NCBI GenBank assembly: GCA_022925895.1
Contig: JAKSYS010000650.1
Span: forward strand, 1-35,336
Direction of reading: 5' to 3'
From: Fragilaria crotonensis
Taxonomy: Eukaryota > Bacillariophyta > Fragilariophyceae > Fragilariales > Fragilariaceae
DNA length: 35,336 nucleotides
A program made the translations under genes and the position numbers. A model generated the notes under the pieces. That model searched no databases. It had not been told where the DNA came from and saw only the letters and a program-made list of their open reading frames with translations. Of the stretch, positions 1 through 9,600 are shown piece after piece. Each line of letters starts with the position of its first letter. The first letter of the stretch is position 1.

Positions 1-2910
1 GAAGGAGGCTGCAATTCCTAAGGGATTGCAGCCATTTCCGCGAGCTCCTTATTGACGGGAACGATTCCTGCTCAAGACAACGCCGACGACTCGTCCCCTG
101 CTGGATAATAGACATCCAACGCCGTGAAGTTCAACTGAGTGGATGGAGCATTTTGGCAACTATCACGACAACTCCTAGAGCATCTCAACGTTGGCTGTTG
201 AGCGAGGCCATTCATCCTTTGGACACGTTGCAGCGCTGGGCCGGTTTGACCTTCCTACGCTTGCCGCTGCGCTGTACGGTACCGCCCATTTAGGCTGGGT
301 ACATCGTTCTATGCATATGGTGCAAGTTGTGCAATCACAGTCTATTACACGTTATGCGGCGCGGAATCGTCGTCTGATGCAGTCGAATATTCAAGACAAA
401 AGTAGATCATCGAGTTCCCTGGTACTGGATCGACCCTTGCGGTTACCATTCTTGAAACCTCCAGGATATGCCACTTTCGAGATAATAGCCACTGCTTGGG
501 CTTTGCGTGATTTTACGTAGAATGTAATCTCGTTGGACGCACGTTATGTGACTTTAGAATTAGTCTAGCGCCTAGTAGATCAAACGTGGACGTTGTCTCT
601 GTAACCACAAGCTCACGAGATAACTCGCACAACATGTTTGATTGCATCTACGGTAGGGCACTGTATGCCACTCTGAAGCCACATACACAGTGTTAAGTGT
701 CAAGGGACCATGGCTATAGTGTCGCTAGGTGGCAGCCCCACTGTCGAGGCATTTCATCCCCCAACCGAGCCGCCTTATCATTGGCAAACTGGCAGGAGTA
801 CTTCACCATGGAAAATTGGAAAAAATCCTCCAGTCTATCGTCCAACTGGTACCCATATTCAGAAGCCATTTTCAAAGCTATCCTCACACCATCCCCGTCA
901 ACTTTTGCAAGTTGTCGCCACCACATAATATCATCTTCCGGTACGTGAGAACCTTCCAATTTTCCGTTTGTGTTTGTGCTGTGGTTCATGGACTGGAGTA
1001 CAGGTCGGATAGCTCCAAGGGCAGGACAATCATCTCGCCCAACGTTCAGGCAAAGCATCCAAGTGTGCAACGGTTCCATTGCCAGATCTTCGATAGTAAC
1101 ACGCCATTGGGCATGTCGTGACGCAAACGAGTTCCTGTGTACCCAATGCCTCAACATGAAAGTGGCTATTGTCGTGTCGTCATCCAGCGCTCTGGGGTCA
1201 ATCTCTTCCCACATGCTCGCCAATCGATGTGTAAAATTTAAAGAATGTGGCATTGCTTTGCCTCGAGCAATGCGCGATTTTATAGTCGCCAAGGGATTCC
1301 GAACGAGATGGACCACCATGTCCGCCCTCATTGGTTGGGATCGACTTGACGTATCCTGCGTCGTCTGAAATGCATGGTACCAAGAGGACGCTCCATACGT
1401 TCCGGGAAAGGGACCGCAATCTCGATCATTGTCATGACTGATATTCCATCCAAGTAGATTCAGGTAGGAGCATACAAATGTCGTACCACTACGCCCGACA
1501 CCAGTTATCAACAAGGGGCGCGTCACTGCATTTGGTTGAACCGATAAACTGGAACTTCGAAACACCAGATCGTCAATGATCATGTGGTCGTGATATCGAG
1601 TGGCATCCCAAAAGTGAGCCAAATTGATTTGCAATCTGGCAGCTCCAATCGCCAACTCTCCCCGTACTGTAAAGAAAAGTACTCCGCGGAGCTCTGACTC
1701 GCCTTCGTTACTGTCAGGGACGAAGAATGGGTCACGAAGCTGAGGCACAGCAGTACAGGGAGCAGGACCAGCTTCACTCGGTACCAAATCTCCATCATGG
1801 AGAGGTTCCAAAATAATTGGTCCAGGACGTAATCTCCATTCTGCGACAGCATTCAAGTGGATGACTCCCAGGAGTATTCGCTCCGGCAAATCACCAATCA
1901 ACGAATAGAATACGAATAGCATATCTCCCTTTTGATGTAGAGAAACATGGCGAACTCCTTCGACAAACGTCTTGACGTATTGGAATGGACCAAGTGGTGA
2001 GTCGCTACTGAGAAGTACCATGGATCCCACCGGATTTTCTTGTGACTTGGCAATCGCATAGAACACATTATTGTGGAGAAACACCCTCGTGTAAAAGTAC
2101 TCCTTTGCAGCATATGCTGTTTTCCTTGGCAACTCCCAGTGCGCAAGATCGGTGCTTGTGAGCACAATCGTGGGCTGCTTGCCCTTAACATCTTGACATT
2201 TATGAAGATGTGCATACAAGTAGTACATTCCATGGAACAGTACAACATCCGGACTGTGTAAGCCCGCAGCACACTCTTTCAAGGATGGGAGCTTCAGAAT
2301 TGCCTCATGCCATGGCCCTTCTGGGGATGATGCCTCGAAACGACGAATCGTTGTTCCACCGGTATGACCACTGACGAATAAATGGTAAATGGAGCCTTGG
2401 AGAATGACGGTAGGGCCATTCATGTTGGGGCATTTCAAATTTGTGTCTGGTTGGACAATATCACAATTACCATTAGGACAAAGCAGTACAATAGTCCCAA
2501 TTTGCTGGTTCTGAAGGTAGATATTGTTACGGTTCGTCTCGTTGAGTTTGATTGGATACGGCCAATCCCCATTCCCCATCACAGTAGTGTCCATTTTGAT
2601 ACATGTCTTCATTTCTGATACGATGGATGATGCAATCAAGAAAAGTCCAATGCTTGTGATCCATTTGAAACCGACAGCTCGACTGCTGGAGGGCATCCTT
2701 GGCTGATTGATGATCAAGAGCACAAGTAATGAAACTAAATTGAGAATACCCTGTGTGTAGCTGCTTTCCTCACGAAGCCTGTTGTCGCACTACTTTATCT
2801 CATGTGGTCGAGTGTGTGGGTGACACGTGACACTGCTGTTGGTGACATGTATGCCTTCTGAAAATAGAAAATATAGCGATTTTTTACCTAGCATACTGCT
2901 GATACTCATG
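1..2910. repeat. Duplicated genomic segment, copy 1 (left end outside window)
   Basis: This stretch is collinear with about 6340-9570. It covers 3' flanking DNA, the propeller-sulfotransferase gene and its upstream flank. The match at the extreme left (a block ending in ccgcgagctcct) shows that the repeat already runs at base 1. It ends near 2910, then resumes after the inserted TIR element at about 3911-4020, which resembles 12455-12540. Bases 1-713 contain no convincing gene. A 109-codon open frame at 191-520 is not kept in copy 2, where about 350 bp of extra sequence (near 6657-7000) interrupts the alignment. I read 1-713 as 3' flanking or intergenic DNA. Confidence 0.85.
714..2696 (-). 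CDS. Membrane-anchored GH43-like propeller / sulfotransferase fusion, paralogue 1
   Basis: The protein has 660 residues. The open frame extends 9 codons further upstream, but that extension begins at GTG. The first ATG (2694-2696) gives exactly the length of paralogue 2, so I chose it. Residues ~11-28 are hydrophobic, either a signal anchor (type II Golgi topology) or a signal peptide. Residues ~56-371 look like a five-bladed beta-propeller of the GH43/GH32 kind: HSPDVVLFHGMYYLYAH around residue 150, STDLAHWEL at ~181-189, a second SSDSPLGPF blade motif at ~230, and QLRDPFF at ~319. Residues ~394-640 form a sulfotransferase domain, with the 5'-phosphosulfate loop GVGRSGTTF at 399-407 and the 3'-phosphate motif HLVRNPLATIKSR at 463-475. 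Asn-X-Ser/Thr sites (for example NIS at 418) fit a lumenal domain. The inferred role is recognition and sulfation of a glycan in the secretory pathway. Whether the propeller is catalytic or only binds glycan is unknown. Confidence 0.85.
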   Translation of the reverse strand: MPSSSRAVGFKWITSIGLFLIASSIVSEMKTCIKMDTTVMGNGDWPYPIKLNETNRNNIYLQNQQIGTIVLLCPNGNCDIVQPDTNLKCPNMNGPTVILQGSIYHLFVSGHTGGTTIRRFEASSPEGPWHEAILKLPSLKECAAGLHSPDVVLFHGMYYLYAHLHKCQDVKGKQPTIVLTSTDLAHWELPRKTAYAAKEYFYTRVFLHNNVFYAIAKSQENPVGSMVLLSSDSPLGPFQYVKTFVEGVRHVSLHQKGDMLFVFYSLIGDLPERILLGVIHLNAVAEWRLRPGPIILEPLHDGDLVPSEAGPAPCTAVPQLRDPFFVPDSNEGESELRGVLFFTVRGELAIGAARLQINLAHFWDATRYHDHMIIDDLVFRSSSLSVQPNAVTRPLLITGVGRSGTTFVCSYLNLLGWNISHDNDRDCGPFPGTYGASSWYHAFQTTQDTSSRSQPMRADMVVHLVRNPLATIKSRIARGKAMPHSLNFTHRLASMWEEIDPRALDDDTTIATFMLRHWVHRNSFASRHAQWRVTIEDLAMEPLHTWMLCLNVGRDDCPALGAIRPVLQSMNHSTNTNGKLEGSHVPEDDIMWWRQLAKVDGDGVRIALKMASEYGYQLDDRLEDFFQFSMVKYSCQFANDKAARLGDEMPRQWGCHLATL

Positions 2911-2931
2911 ATTGATGATCCCGAAGACAAT
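2697..2931. other. Upstream flank of paralogue 1 (probable promoter region)
   Basis: This is non-coding DNA directly 5' of the minus-strand gene. It aligns with 9367-9600 upstream of paralogue 2, with scattered substitutions and short indels, up to the shared block around 2892-2910. Because it is retained in both copies it probably contains the promoter, but no individual promoter element could be assigned. Confidence 0.5.
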
Positions 2932-3910
2932 AGGGAGATCCGGGTAGAGTCGTGTTTCCACTAACCTTCCTGTAGAACGGGTTATGAGCAGGTTATGAGA
3001 CACAATAGCGGATCAGAGAATAGGGAATCTTGCTTCACAATTTCCGAAAATCGTCGATTTTTGGGTTTTAGTGGAAATTTGAATTGGATGGTTTCTTCTC
3101 AGTTTCTCTTGTCGAGATTCTGTTACACGTGTTCAATTTCATCCCTTCGAAGCTCCACGTTGCACCATATCTATGTACACCAAAGCAGACACTGGTATCT
3201 AAAGAGGATGCTGTTGACAAAAGCATTCGAATAAGTCGACGTTCGCACTACGAAATGTGCGCACTCAACGCAACATCATGACACGTTTCATTCCGCCATG
3301 ACGACGATTGTAATACCGGTGATTCGGCGCCTGAACCACACTTTACCGGTACCTATCAGACTAATGTTCACATGACTGATCCAACGCAACAAACGACAGT
3401 GCTCAACGATACATATCTGTCGAGAACGAAGCACCAACGACTAAGGGACCTAGCGCGGAATCTTACTTGATGATGTTTTGGAGGAATCCTTGTCCTGGAT
3501 TAGTAAAAAGTTCGCGCTTCGTTTAGCGCGCTCACAACAAGAAAACGATACCGTCGGTCTCCGACCATGACGACGATTGCAATGCCGTAAATTCAGCCCC
3601 TAACCACCAACCACCATTTAGTCTAGAGACTAATAATAATACGGCGAATCCAACAGTAGAAACGACACTACTTAGAAATTTAAATCTGCCGAGAACATAG
3701 CTCCGTCATCATAGTAGGTGAAAACGCAACCGGTGAGGAATCTTACTTGTTGTTTCGTAGGAATCCTTGTTCTGGAATTTAGTAGAAAATCCCTTCTTTC
3801 ATGTCAACCCGGATCTCTTTTGTCCGATGTTTGTTTAAGTTTCCCGTCCACTAATTTTCATTTATGGTAAGGTAAGCGTAGTGGAAACACGACTCTACCC
3901 GGATCTCCCT
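2932..3910. mobile_element. 979-bp non-autonomous TIR element (MITE-like)
   Basis: Perfect 32-bp terminal inverted repeats lie at 2932-2963 and 3879-3910. The left end reads AGGGAGATCCGGGTAGAGTC and the right end is its reverse complement. The flanks read AAT on both sides (2929-2931 and 3911-3913), which fits a 3-bp AAT duplication. The ends could equally be read as a TA duplication around GGGAG...CTCCC. The element sits in the upstream flank of paralogue 1 and is absent from the equivalent site of paralogue 2, which confirms it as an insertion. No long open frame exists inside, so it must depend on a transposase encoded elsewhere. A PIF/Harbinger-like or Tc1/mariner-like origin is possible but not decided by these ends. 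Confidence 0.8.
3290..3815. repeat. Two diverged ~270-bp direct repeats inside the TIR element
   Basis: The block CATGACGACGATTG occurs at about 3297 and 3567. Similar order of sequence follows in both halves, including a shared GAATCTTACTTG stretch and a shared GGAATCCTTGT stretch near 3461-3492 and 3741-3770. The right half of the element is therefore an old tandem duplication with a ~270-bp period. The copies have diverged considerably, so the duplication predates this insertion or happened in the source element. Confidence 0.6.
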
Positions 3911-4038
3911 AATGCTTCAGTCCTTTCTGATGAGCGACAAACTTTATGCCGCGCTATATGCATACATACGAGATCACAGCCCCCCAAATACATACACTCC
4001 TTGGGACTATGTATATCCTAATCCTTTTTAAATTTGCT

Positions 4039-4040
4039 GT

Positions 4041-4076
<36 letters not shown>
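4039..4076. repeat. (GT)n microsatellite
   Basis: This is an almost pure GT dinucleotide tract with two GC interruptions near its left end. It follows the region shared with copy 2 and marks where the two paralogous segments stop matching. Confidence 0.95.
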
Positions 4077-4560
4077 CTGTTACGGAGTATGACCACTCTG
4101 GGGTACTGTTGCACTGTTACGTGGATTGCATGTACTACAGGTCTACAGTACATAAATCGACAGTAATTTATGTTGAAACGACAGTGCCTTACCTTACTGT
4201 AGTACTGTACTGTACGTATTCAAAGTTACTGGATGGAATAGTCATTGAATTCGTTGTAAAACAGGTTGCTTCACAAACGCTACAACTGTAAAACATTCCC
4301 TGCGATGAACTGCAATACTGGGGGGCATGAGCACAACACTGGGTGTACTGTATACTGTACGTCATGTTGTAGCTTACGTTGGTACCACGGTACTGCATAC
4401 TGTAGAACAAAAAATGTATGCTACTGTAGTAGGTCTGTTCCTACGCAGTATTGACCAGTTTGGGGTTCGGGGTACTGCGTGTCCTTTGTCCTGTATCCTG
4501 TGGTATGTATCAATACTACTCCGATCAGTTGTGAGGAACCCACTACTCTACTAGTAGTAG
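4077..4560. other. Gene-free stretch dense in TACTGTA/GTAC motifs
   Basis: No credible gene is present. The sequence is unusually dense in overlapping self-complementary words such as TACTGTAC, GTACTGTACTGTACG, TATACTGTACG and GGTACCACGGTAC. Short open frames here differ in every frame and none looks like protein. Similar words recur near 9620-9650, 24,170-24,225 and 34,670-34,930. Confidence 0.6.
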
Positions 4561-4732
4561 TAAAGATAGTATAAATATAATGGAAATTAAAAAAAATTCT
4601 GATTTAGTTTTACAAGTGTACGGTCTGTCCGCAGTGCGAACGCACGAAGTCTCGGAATAGGAAGTTGTCGCGTAACCACCAACCGTTGATTGACCATGAC
4701 CAAAGACGCGGCGACGCCGCCACCCCTCTAGC

Positions 4733-5060
4733 GTGCAAGTACCCCACCTTCAGGAGGTAGAGCACTCAGTGTACGGGTTCGAGTGCGACCAGTGGGAAGA
4801 AATTCCTTATCCACCAGATGGACCTGATTGTGGTTCACAGACAGTGAATGTAGTCGTTGAAATGAACATGCCAGTCGATATCAAGCAAAGGAAGAATAAC
4901 GCTTGTACCGGTTGTGCCTATCACCTCCAAGCCATGGCAAAGCGCGGTTCCGCAATAGTGTCCCGGATCTCCCAGATGAAATACACATCAAAACAGCGGC
5001 AGACTCCAAAGTATTATTGATGGACAATTTATCAATGGCTGACGTCTGGCAAAAGCTGCC
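4733..5060 (+). pseudogene. Decayed reading frame of unknown origin, possible transposon ORF1 start
   Basis: A 95-codon open frame (4733-5020) starts at GTG rather than ATG and ends in a low-complexity tail. Another frame takes over near 4965 and reads as plausible protein (EIHIKTAADSKVLLMDN) until a stop at about 5060. That pattern fits a frameshifted remnant running into the coiled-coil frame that starts at 5061. A cysteine pair in ACTGCAYH is the only visible motif. I do not recognise the family. Confidence 0.35.
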
Positions 5061-5651
5061 ATGATCGTACAAGGAAAAGCCGGGAAGTTATCTAGAGTAG
5101 GGCGAGCAAAAAAAACAGTAAGAACGCACGCTCAGACACAAGCTGCAAAGAATGCTTGGGCATCCCCATCAGAGGCACCGACACATACTTCCTCAACAAG
5201 ATCCGAGGAGAGACAACAGGTAAACGAGCGAGGACAATTTTTAAGTATTGAAGGCCGTATATCCTTCGGAACCGACAAATTGAGTACTGCATCCACCCAA
5301 TCGTTAACATTGACATCGGAATCAAAATACCAAGCCAAACTTCGAGAACTAGAAACCTCCGCAAAGAAAAAGCTAGAATCTCTCCAAGTTGCAACCAGTA
5401 CAAAGATAGAGGCAGTGCAAAGCGAATTGCAACACGTGGTACGACAACAGCTGGAGGAGTCTGTTGACACTCAACAACACATCTCCGGAAGTCTGTCTGC
5501 AATTCAAACAAACACAGCAACACAATTTGAACAGATTGGGGACCACCTCTTGAGGACTAGCGAGAATTTTAGTTCCTTGACAACCTCTATGATGGACATC
5601 AGAGCAGAGCTTGCAACAAGGTTGTTTGGATTGATGGCCCAGGATATATAG
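5061..5651 (+). CDS. Coiled-coil protein of 196 aa, possibly LINE ORF1 remnant
   Basis: This is the longest plus-strand frame between the two duplicated segments, with an ATG start. Residues 1-60 are basic and polar. Residues ~95-190 have heptad-like spacing of Leu/Ile/Val among many Glu, Gln, Lys and Ser, typical of a coiled coil. No catalytic or zinc motif is present. An RNase H-like fragment lies ~250 bp downstream in the same orientation, so this may be the ORF1 of a LINE-like element whose reverse transcriptase has been lost. That link is inference. A small host coiled-coil protein is the alternative. Confidence 0.4.
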   Translation: MIVQGKAGKLSRVGRAKKTVRTHAQTQAAKNAWASPSEAPTHTSSTRSEERQQVNERGQFLSIEGRISFGTDKLSTASTQSLTLTSESKYQAKLRELETSAKKKLESLQVATSTKIEAVQSELQHVVRQQLEESVDTQQHISGSLSAIQTNTATQFEQIGDHLLRTSENFSSLTTSMMDIRAELATRLFGLMAQDI

Positions 5652-5896
5652 AATTCCGGAATGCGTCGATACAAGCAACACGCAATGTATTCAGACGGCA
5701 AGCCTGTGGGTATACCGAGAGACAACGACAACTCAATCATGGAAAGAATTACCTTCTCATGCCGCCCCCAGCAAGGTTGACCTTATCGGACCAGACCTTT
5801 GGAACTTAAGACATAGGGCTGCCACGGCCTTCCCAATGATTGGAGGACAGCCTGCGGCAACGTTTGTGCAATTTGTGAGTAGCCTCCTCAACTGGG

Positions 5897-6140
5897 ATGC
5901 TTGATTTATTGCAAGAAGTGGGATTGTCAGAAGACCCATTTACAGTGAATGATGCTGTATCACATGGTATCAGAGCGGTGAGTGACGGTTCAGTGTGGAC
6001 AGATAATCAAGGCGCCGCCTACGGATGGATGATCAGTTCGGCTCCGACTTAGGTGGAAGAGTGGCGCGGGGAATGGGACCAGCAAGGGGTGCCAAGGTTG
6101 ACAAGCACAATTCAACGCCAGAACGCTGTCGACTCCCTGC
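5897..6140 (+). pseudogene. RNase H-like fragment of a retroelement
   Basis: A 51-codon frame from an ATG at 5897 to TAG at 6050-6052 contains AVSDGSVWTDNQGAAYGWMI. This has the shape of the first strands of RNase H-like domains in eukaryotic retroelements: a catalytic Asp followed by a Gly-Ala-Ala-hydrophobic strand. After the stop, a different frame continues plausibly (GGRVARGMGPARGAKVDK) to about 6140, so the domain is frameshifted as well as stopped. No reverse transcriptase is left upstream. The 6141-6340 stretch that follows has no recognisable gene. Confidence 0.5.
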
Positions 6141-6339
6141 CAGAGAACAACGTCGCGTATGACAGAACTAGCTAACTCTGTGATTATCAATCAAACCGCA
6201 TCTGATTCGCTCCGACCATGGAATGATGGCTGATATTGTGCCGGGATCGGTTCCCGCCGATGATTCCGAATCGCCCCCTACTTGAGATGACCCTGATACT
6301 TTCCAAGCGCTTTCGGAAGGCCCCAGTGTGTCAAGGGGA

Positions 6340-9300
6340 GATCAGCAGGAGATTGCAATACATAAGGAGATTGCAGCCATTACCGCGAGCTCCTCATTGA
6401 CGGGAACGATTCCTGAACACGACAACCCCTACGACTCATCCCCTACTGAATAAGAGTCAACCAACGCCGAGAAGTCGAACTGAGTCAATGGTGCATTTTG
6501 GTAACTAGCACGACAACTCCTGGAGCATCTCAACGTTGGATGTTGAGCGAGGCCATGATTCATCCTTTGGATATGTAGCAGTGCCGGGCAGGTTTGATCT
6601 ACCGGCGCTTGCTGCTGCGTTGTACTGCCGCCCAGTTAGGCTGGGAACATGGATATATGTTAAATATCTCTGATTCAGACTGGGTTAATCTAACCCCGGA
6701 TCCATTAGCACATATGCCAAAAAGGCTTTCCAACTCTTGCAAGCCTCTTGGCATAAGTCCTTATGTCAGGTCTTGGTCTTGGACTTGTTTGAACCTCTGT
6801 TCACAACTGTCCAACCATGATCATCATCATCCAGGACATGATTAGCACACGATCCGATCGAGCAAATAGCTTTCGTACTTGCACTGTTGTCATGTGGTAC
6901 AGTAGCACCGTTACCATCGACCATCGACACCGTCATCGCATCGTACGGTAGGACCGTCGATTTTACCAACAGTGGCACAGTATGATCTGACAGATGTTTG
7001 CACCATGGTGCAAGTGTGCAAGTTGTGACATCACAGACCCTTTGACACGTTATGCGGCGCGGAATCGTTGTCTGATGCAGTCGAATATTCAAGACAAAAG
7101 TAGATCATGCGAAAAGGTACTGGATCGATCTAGCACTTTCGTGATCATAGCAACATAGCAACTGCTTGGGCATTGCGTAATCTAACGGAGTTTGTAATCT
7201 AGTTGGACACACGTTATGTGACAATACAATTCGTCTAGCGCCTAGTAGATTTAACGCGGACGTTGTCTCTGTAACGACTAGCTCACGAGATAACTCGCAC
7301 AACACGTTTGATTGCATCTACGATAGGGCACTGTATGCCACTCTGAAGCCACATGCTCAGGGACAAGAGTCAAGGCACCATGGCTACAGTGTCGCTAGGT
7401 GGCACCCCCACTGTCGAGGCATTTCATCCCCCAACCGAGCCGCCTTATCATTGGCAAACTGGCAGGAGTACTTCACCATGGAGAATTGGAAAACATCCTC
7501 CAGTCTATCGTCCAACTGGTACCCATATTCAGAAGCCATTTTCAAAGCTATTCTCACACCATCCCCGTCAACTTTTGCAAGCTGCCGCCACCACGTAATA
7601 TCATCTTCCGGTACTTGAGAACCTTCCAATTTTCCGTTTGTGTTTGTGCTGTGGTTCATGGACTGGAGTACAGGTCGGATAGCTCCAAGGGCAGGACAAT
7701 CATCTCTCCCAACGCTGAGGCAAAGCATCCAAGTGTGCAACGGATACATTGCCAGATCTTCGATCGTGACACGCCATTGGGCATGTCGTGACGCAAACGT
7801 GTTCCTGTGTACCCAATGCCTCAACATGAAAGTGGCTATTGTCGTGTCGTCATCCAGCGCTCTGGGGTCAATGTCTTCCCAAATGCTCGCCAATCGATAT
7901 GTTAAATTTAAAGAATGTGGCATTGCTTTGCCTCGAGCAATGCGCGATTTAATAGTCGCCAAGGGATTCCGAACGAGATGCACCACCATGTCTGCCCTCA
8001 TTGGATGGGATTGATTTGACGTATCCTGCGTCGTCTGAAATGCATGGTACCAAGAGGACGCTCCATACGTTCCGGGAAAGGGACCGCAATCTCGGTCATT
8101 GTCATGACTGATATTCCATCCAAGTTGATTCAGGTAGGAACAAACAAATGTCGTACCACTACGCCCGACGCCAGTTATCAACAAGGGGCGTTGAAATGCA
8201 TTTGGATGAGCAGATAAACTGGAACTTCGAAACACTAGATCATCAATGTTTGTGTGGTTGTGATATCGAGTGGCATCCCAAAACTGTGCCAAATTGATTT
8301 GCAATCTGGCAGCTCCAATCGCCAACTCTCCCCGTACTGTAAAGAAAAGTATCCCGCGGAGCTCTGACTCGCCTTCGTTACTGTCTGGGACGAAGAATGG
8401 GTCACGAAGCTGAGGTACAGCCGCACAAGGAGCAGGACCAGCTTCACTCGGTACCAAATCTCCATCATGGAGAGGTTCCAAAATAATTGGTCCAGGACGT
8501 AATCTCCATTCTGCGACAGCATTCAAGTGGATGACTCCCAGGAGTATTCGCTCCGGCAAATCACCAATCAACGAATAGAATACAAATAGCCTATCACCCT
8601 TTTGATGTAGAGAAACATTGCGAACTCCTTCGACAAACGTCTTGACGTATTGGAATGGACCAAGTGGTGAGTCGCTACTGAGAAGTACCATGGATCCCAC
8701 CGGATTTTCTTGTGACTTGGCAATCGCATAGAAAATGTTATTGTGAAGAAACACCCTCGTGTAAAAGTACTCCTTTGCAGCATATGCTGTTTTCCTTGGC
8801 AACTCCCAGTGCGCAAGATCGGTGCTTGTGAGCACAATTGTGGCCTGCTTGCCTTTAACATCTTGACAACTATGAAGATGTGCATACATGTAGTACTTTC
8901 CATGGAACAGTACAACATCTGGACTGTGCAATCCGGCAGCGCACTTGTCCAAGGATGGGAGCTTTAGAATTGCCTCATGCCATGGCCCTTCTAGGGATGA
9001 TGCCTCGAAACGACGAATCGTTGTTCCACCGGTATGGCCACTAACGAATAAATGGTAAATGGAGCCTTGACGAATGATTGTAGGGCCATTCATGTTGGGG
9101 CATTTCAAATTTGTGTCTGGTTGGACAATATCGCAATTACCATGGGGGCAAAGCAATACTATAGTCCCAATTTTCTGGTTCTGAAGGTAGATATTGCCAC
9201 GGTTCGTCCCTTTGACATAAATTTCATACGGCCAATCCACATTCCCCATCGCTCTGGTGTCAATCTTGATACATGCATTCATTTCTGATACGATGGAGGA

Positions 9301-9570
9301 TGCAATGAAGAAAAGTCCAAGGTTTGTGATCCAATTGAAACCGACAGCTCGACTGCTGGAGGGCATCCTCGGCTGATTGATGGCTCCGATTGATGATCAA
9401 GAGCACAAGTAATGAAACAAACGCATATAGCTGCCTTCCTCACGAAGCCTTGTCGCGCTATTTTATCTCATGTGTGTCATGTGTGTGGGTGACACGGTGA
9501 CACAGTTGACAGAAGATGTGTGCCTTTTGAAGATATAGCGATTTTGTACATCATGCTGCTGATGCCCATG
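6340..9570. repeat. Duplicated genomic segment, copy 2
   Basis: Collinear with 1-2910 and in the same orientation. The match begins in a block shared with the window start and runs through the 3' flank, the whole gene and the upstream flank. About 350 bp (near 6657-7000) is present here and missing from copy 1. Beyond the LTR element inserted at 9601, homology to copy 1 resumes at 12455-12540 (compare 3929-4020; shared words include CAGCCCCC followed by AAATACA). The two units are separated by about 2.3 kb of unrelated DNA plus the copy-1 insertion. Bases 6340-7383 contain no convincing gene. Confidence 0.85.
7384..9366 (-). CDS. Membrane-anchored GH43-like propeller / sulfotransferase fusion, paralogue 2
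   Basis: This 660-residue protein has the same architecture and length as the gene at 714-2696, with an ATG start at 9366. The anchor (WITNLGLFFIASSIVSEM) is followed by the GH43-like propeller with HSPDVVLFHGKYYMYAH and STDLAHWEL, then the sulfotransferase with GVGRSGTTF at 399-407 and HLVRNPLATIKSR at 463-475. I count about 54 amino-acid differences between the paralogues. About 18 of these fall in the first 75 residues (anchor and stem). The cofactor motifs are identical. No frameshift or internal stop has appeared in either copy, so both are probably kept by selection. Expected location is the Golgi or secretory lumen, acting on glycans. The 5' flank is interrupted by an LTR element starting 235 bp upstream of the ATG. 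Confidence 0.85.
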   Translation of the reverse strand: MPSSSRAVGFNWITNLGLFFIASSIVSEMNACIKIDTRAMGNVDWPYEIYVKGTNRGNIYLQNQKIGTIVLLCPHGNCDIVQPDTNLKCPNMNGPTIIRQGSIYHLFVSGHTGGTTIRRFEASSLEGPWHEAILKLPSLDKCAAGLHSPDVVLFHGKYYMYAHLHSCQDVKGKQATIVLTSTDLAHWELPRKTAYAAKEYFYTRVFLHNNIFYAIAKSQENPVGSMVLLSSDSPLGPFQYVKTFVEGVRNVSLHQKGDRLFVFYSLIGDLPERILLGVIHLNAVAEWRLRPGPIILEPLHDGDLVPSEAGPAPCAAVPQLRDPFFVPDSNEGESELRGILFFTVRGELAIGAARLQINLAQFWDATRYHNHTNIDDLVFRSSSLSAHPNAFQRPLLITGVGRSGTTFVCSYLNQLGWNISHDNDRDCGPFPGTYGASSWYHAFQTTQDTSNQSHPMRADMVVHLVRNPLATIKSRIARGKAMPHSLNLTYRLASIWEDIDPRALDDDTTIATFMLRHWVHRNTFASRHAQWRVTIEDLAMYPLHTWMLCLSVGRDDCPALGAIRPVLQSMNHSTNTNGKLEGSQVPEDDITWWRQLAKVDGDGVRIALKMASEYGYQLDDRLEDVFQFSMVKYSCQFANDKAARLGDEMPRQWGCHLATL

Positions 9571-9600
9571 CCTCCATCCCTCTGAGTCTACGAACATATC

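Noticed and set aside
191-520. 109-codon plus-strand open frame in the 3' flank of paralogue 1
   Set aside because: The paralogous flank (about 6530-7100) does not keep the frame: indels and stops break it. It starts at a non-ATG position and has no recognisable domain.
970-1368. Plus-strand open frames of 130-132 codons within the sulfotransferase genes, present in both copies
   Set aside because: They are antisense shadows of the conserved minus-strand coding sequence. Their conservation follows from the real gene.
5965-5978. TGGTATCAGAGC, identical to the usual initiator-Met tRNA primer site of Copia elements
   Set aside because: It lies inside a reading frame that matches an RNase H-like start, and no LTR precedes it. 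I take it as coincidence, although it would deserve reconsideration if an LTR end were found directly upstream.
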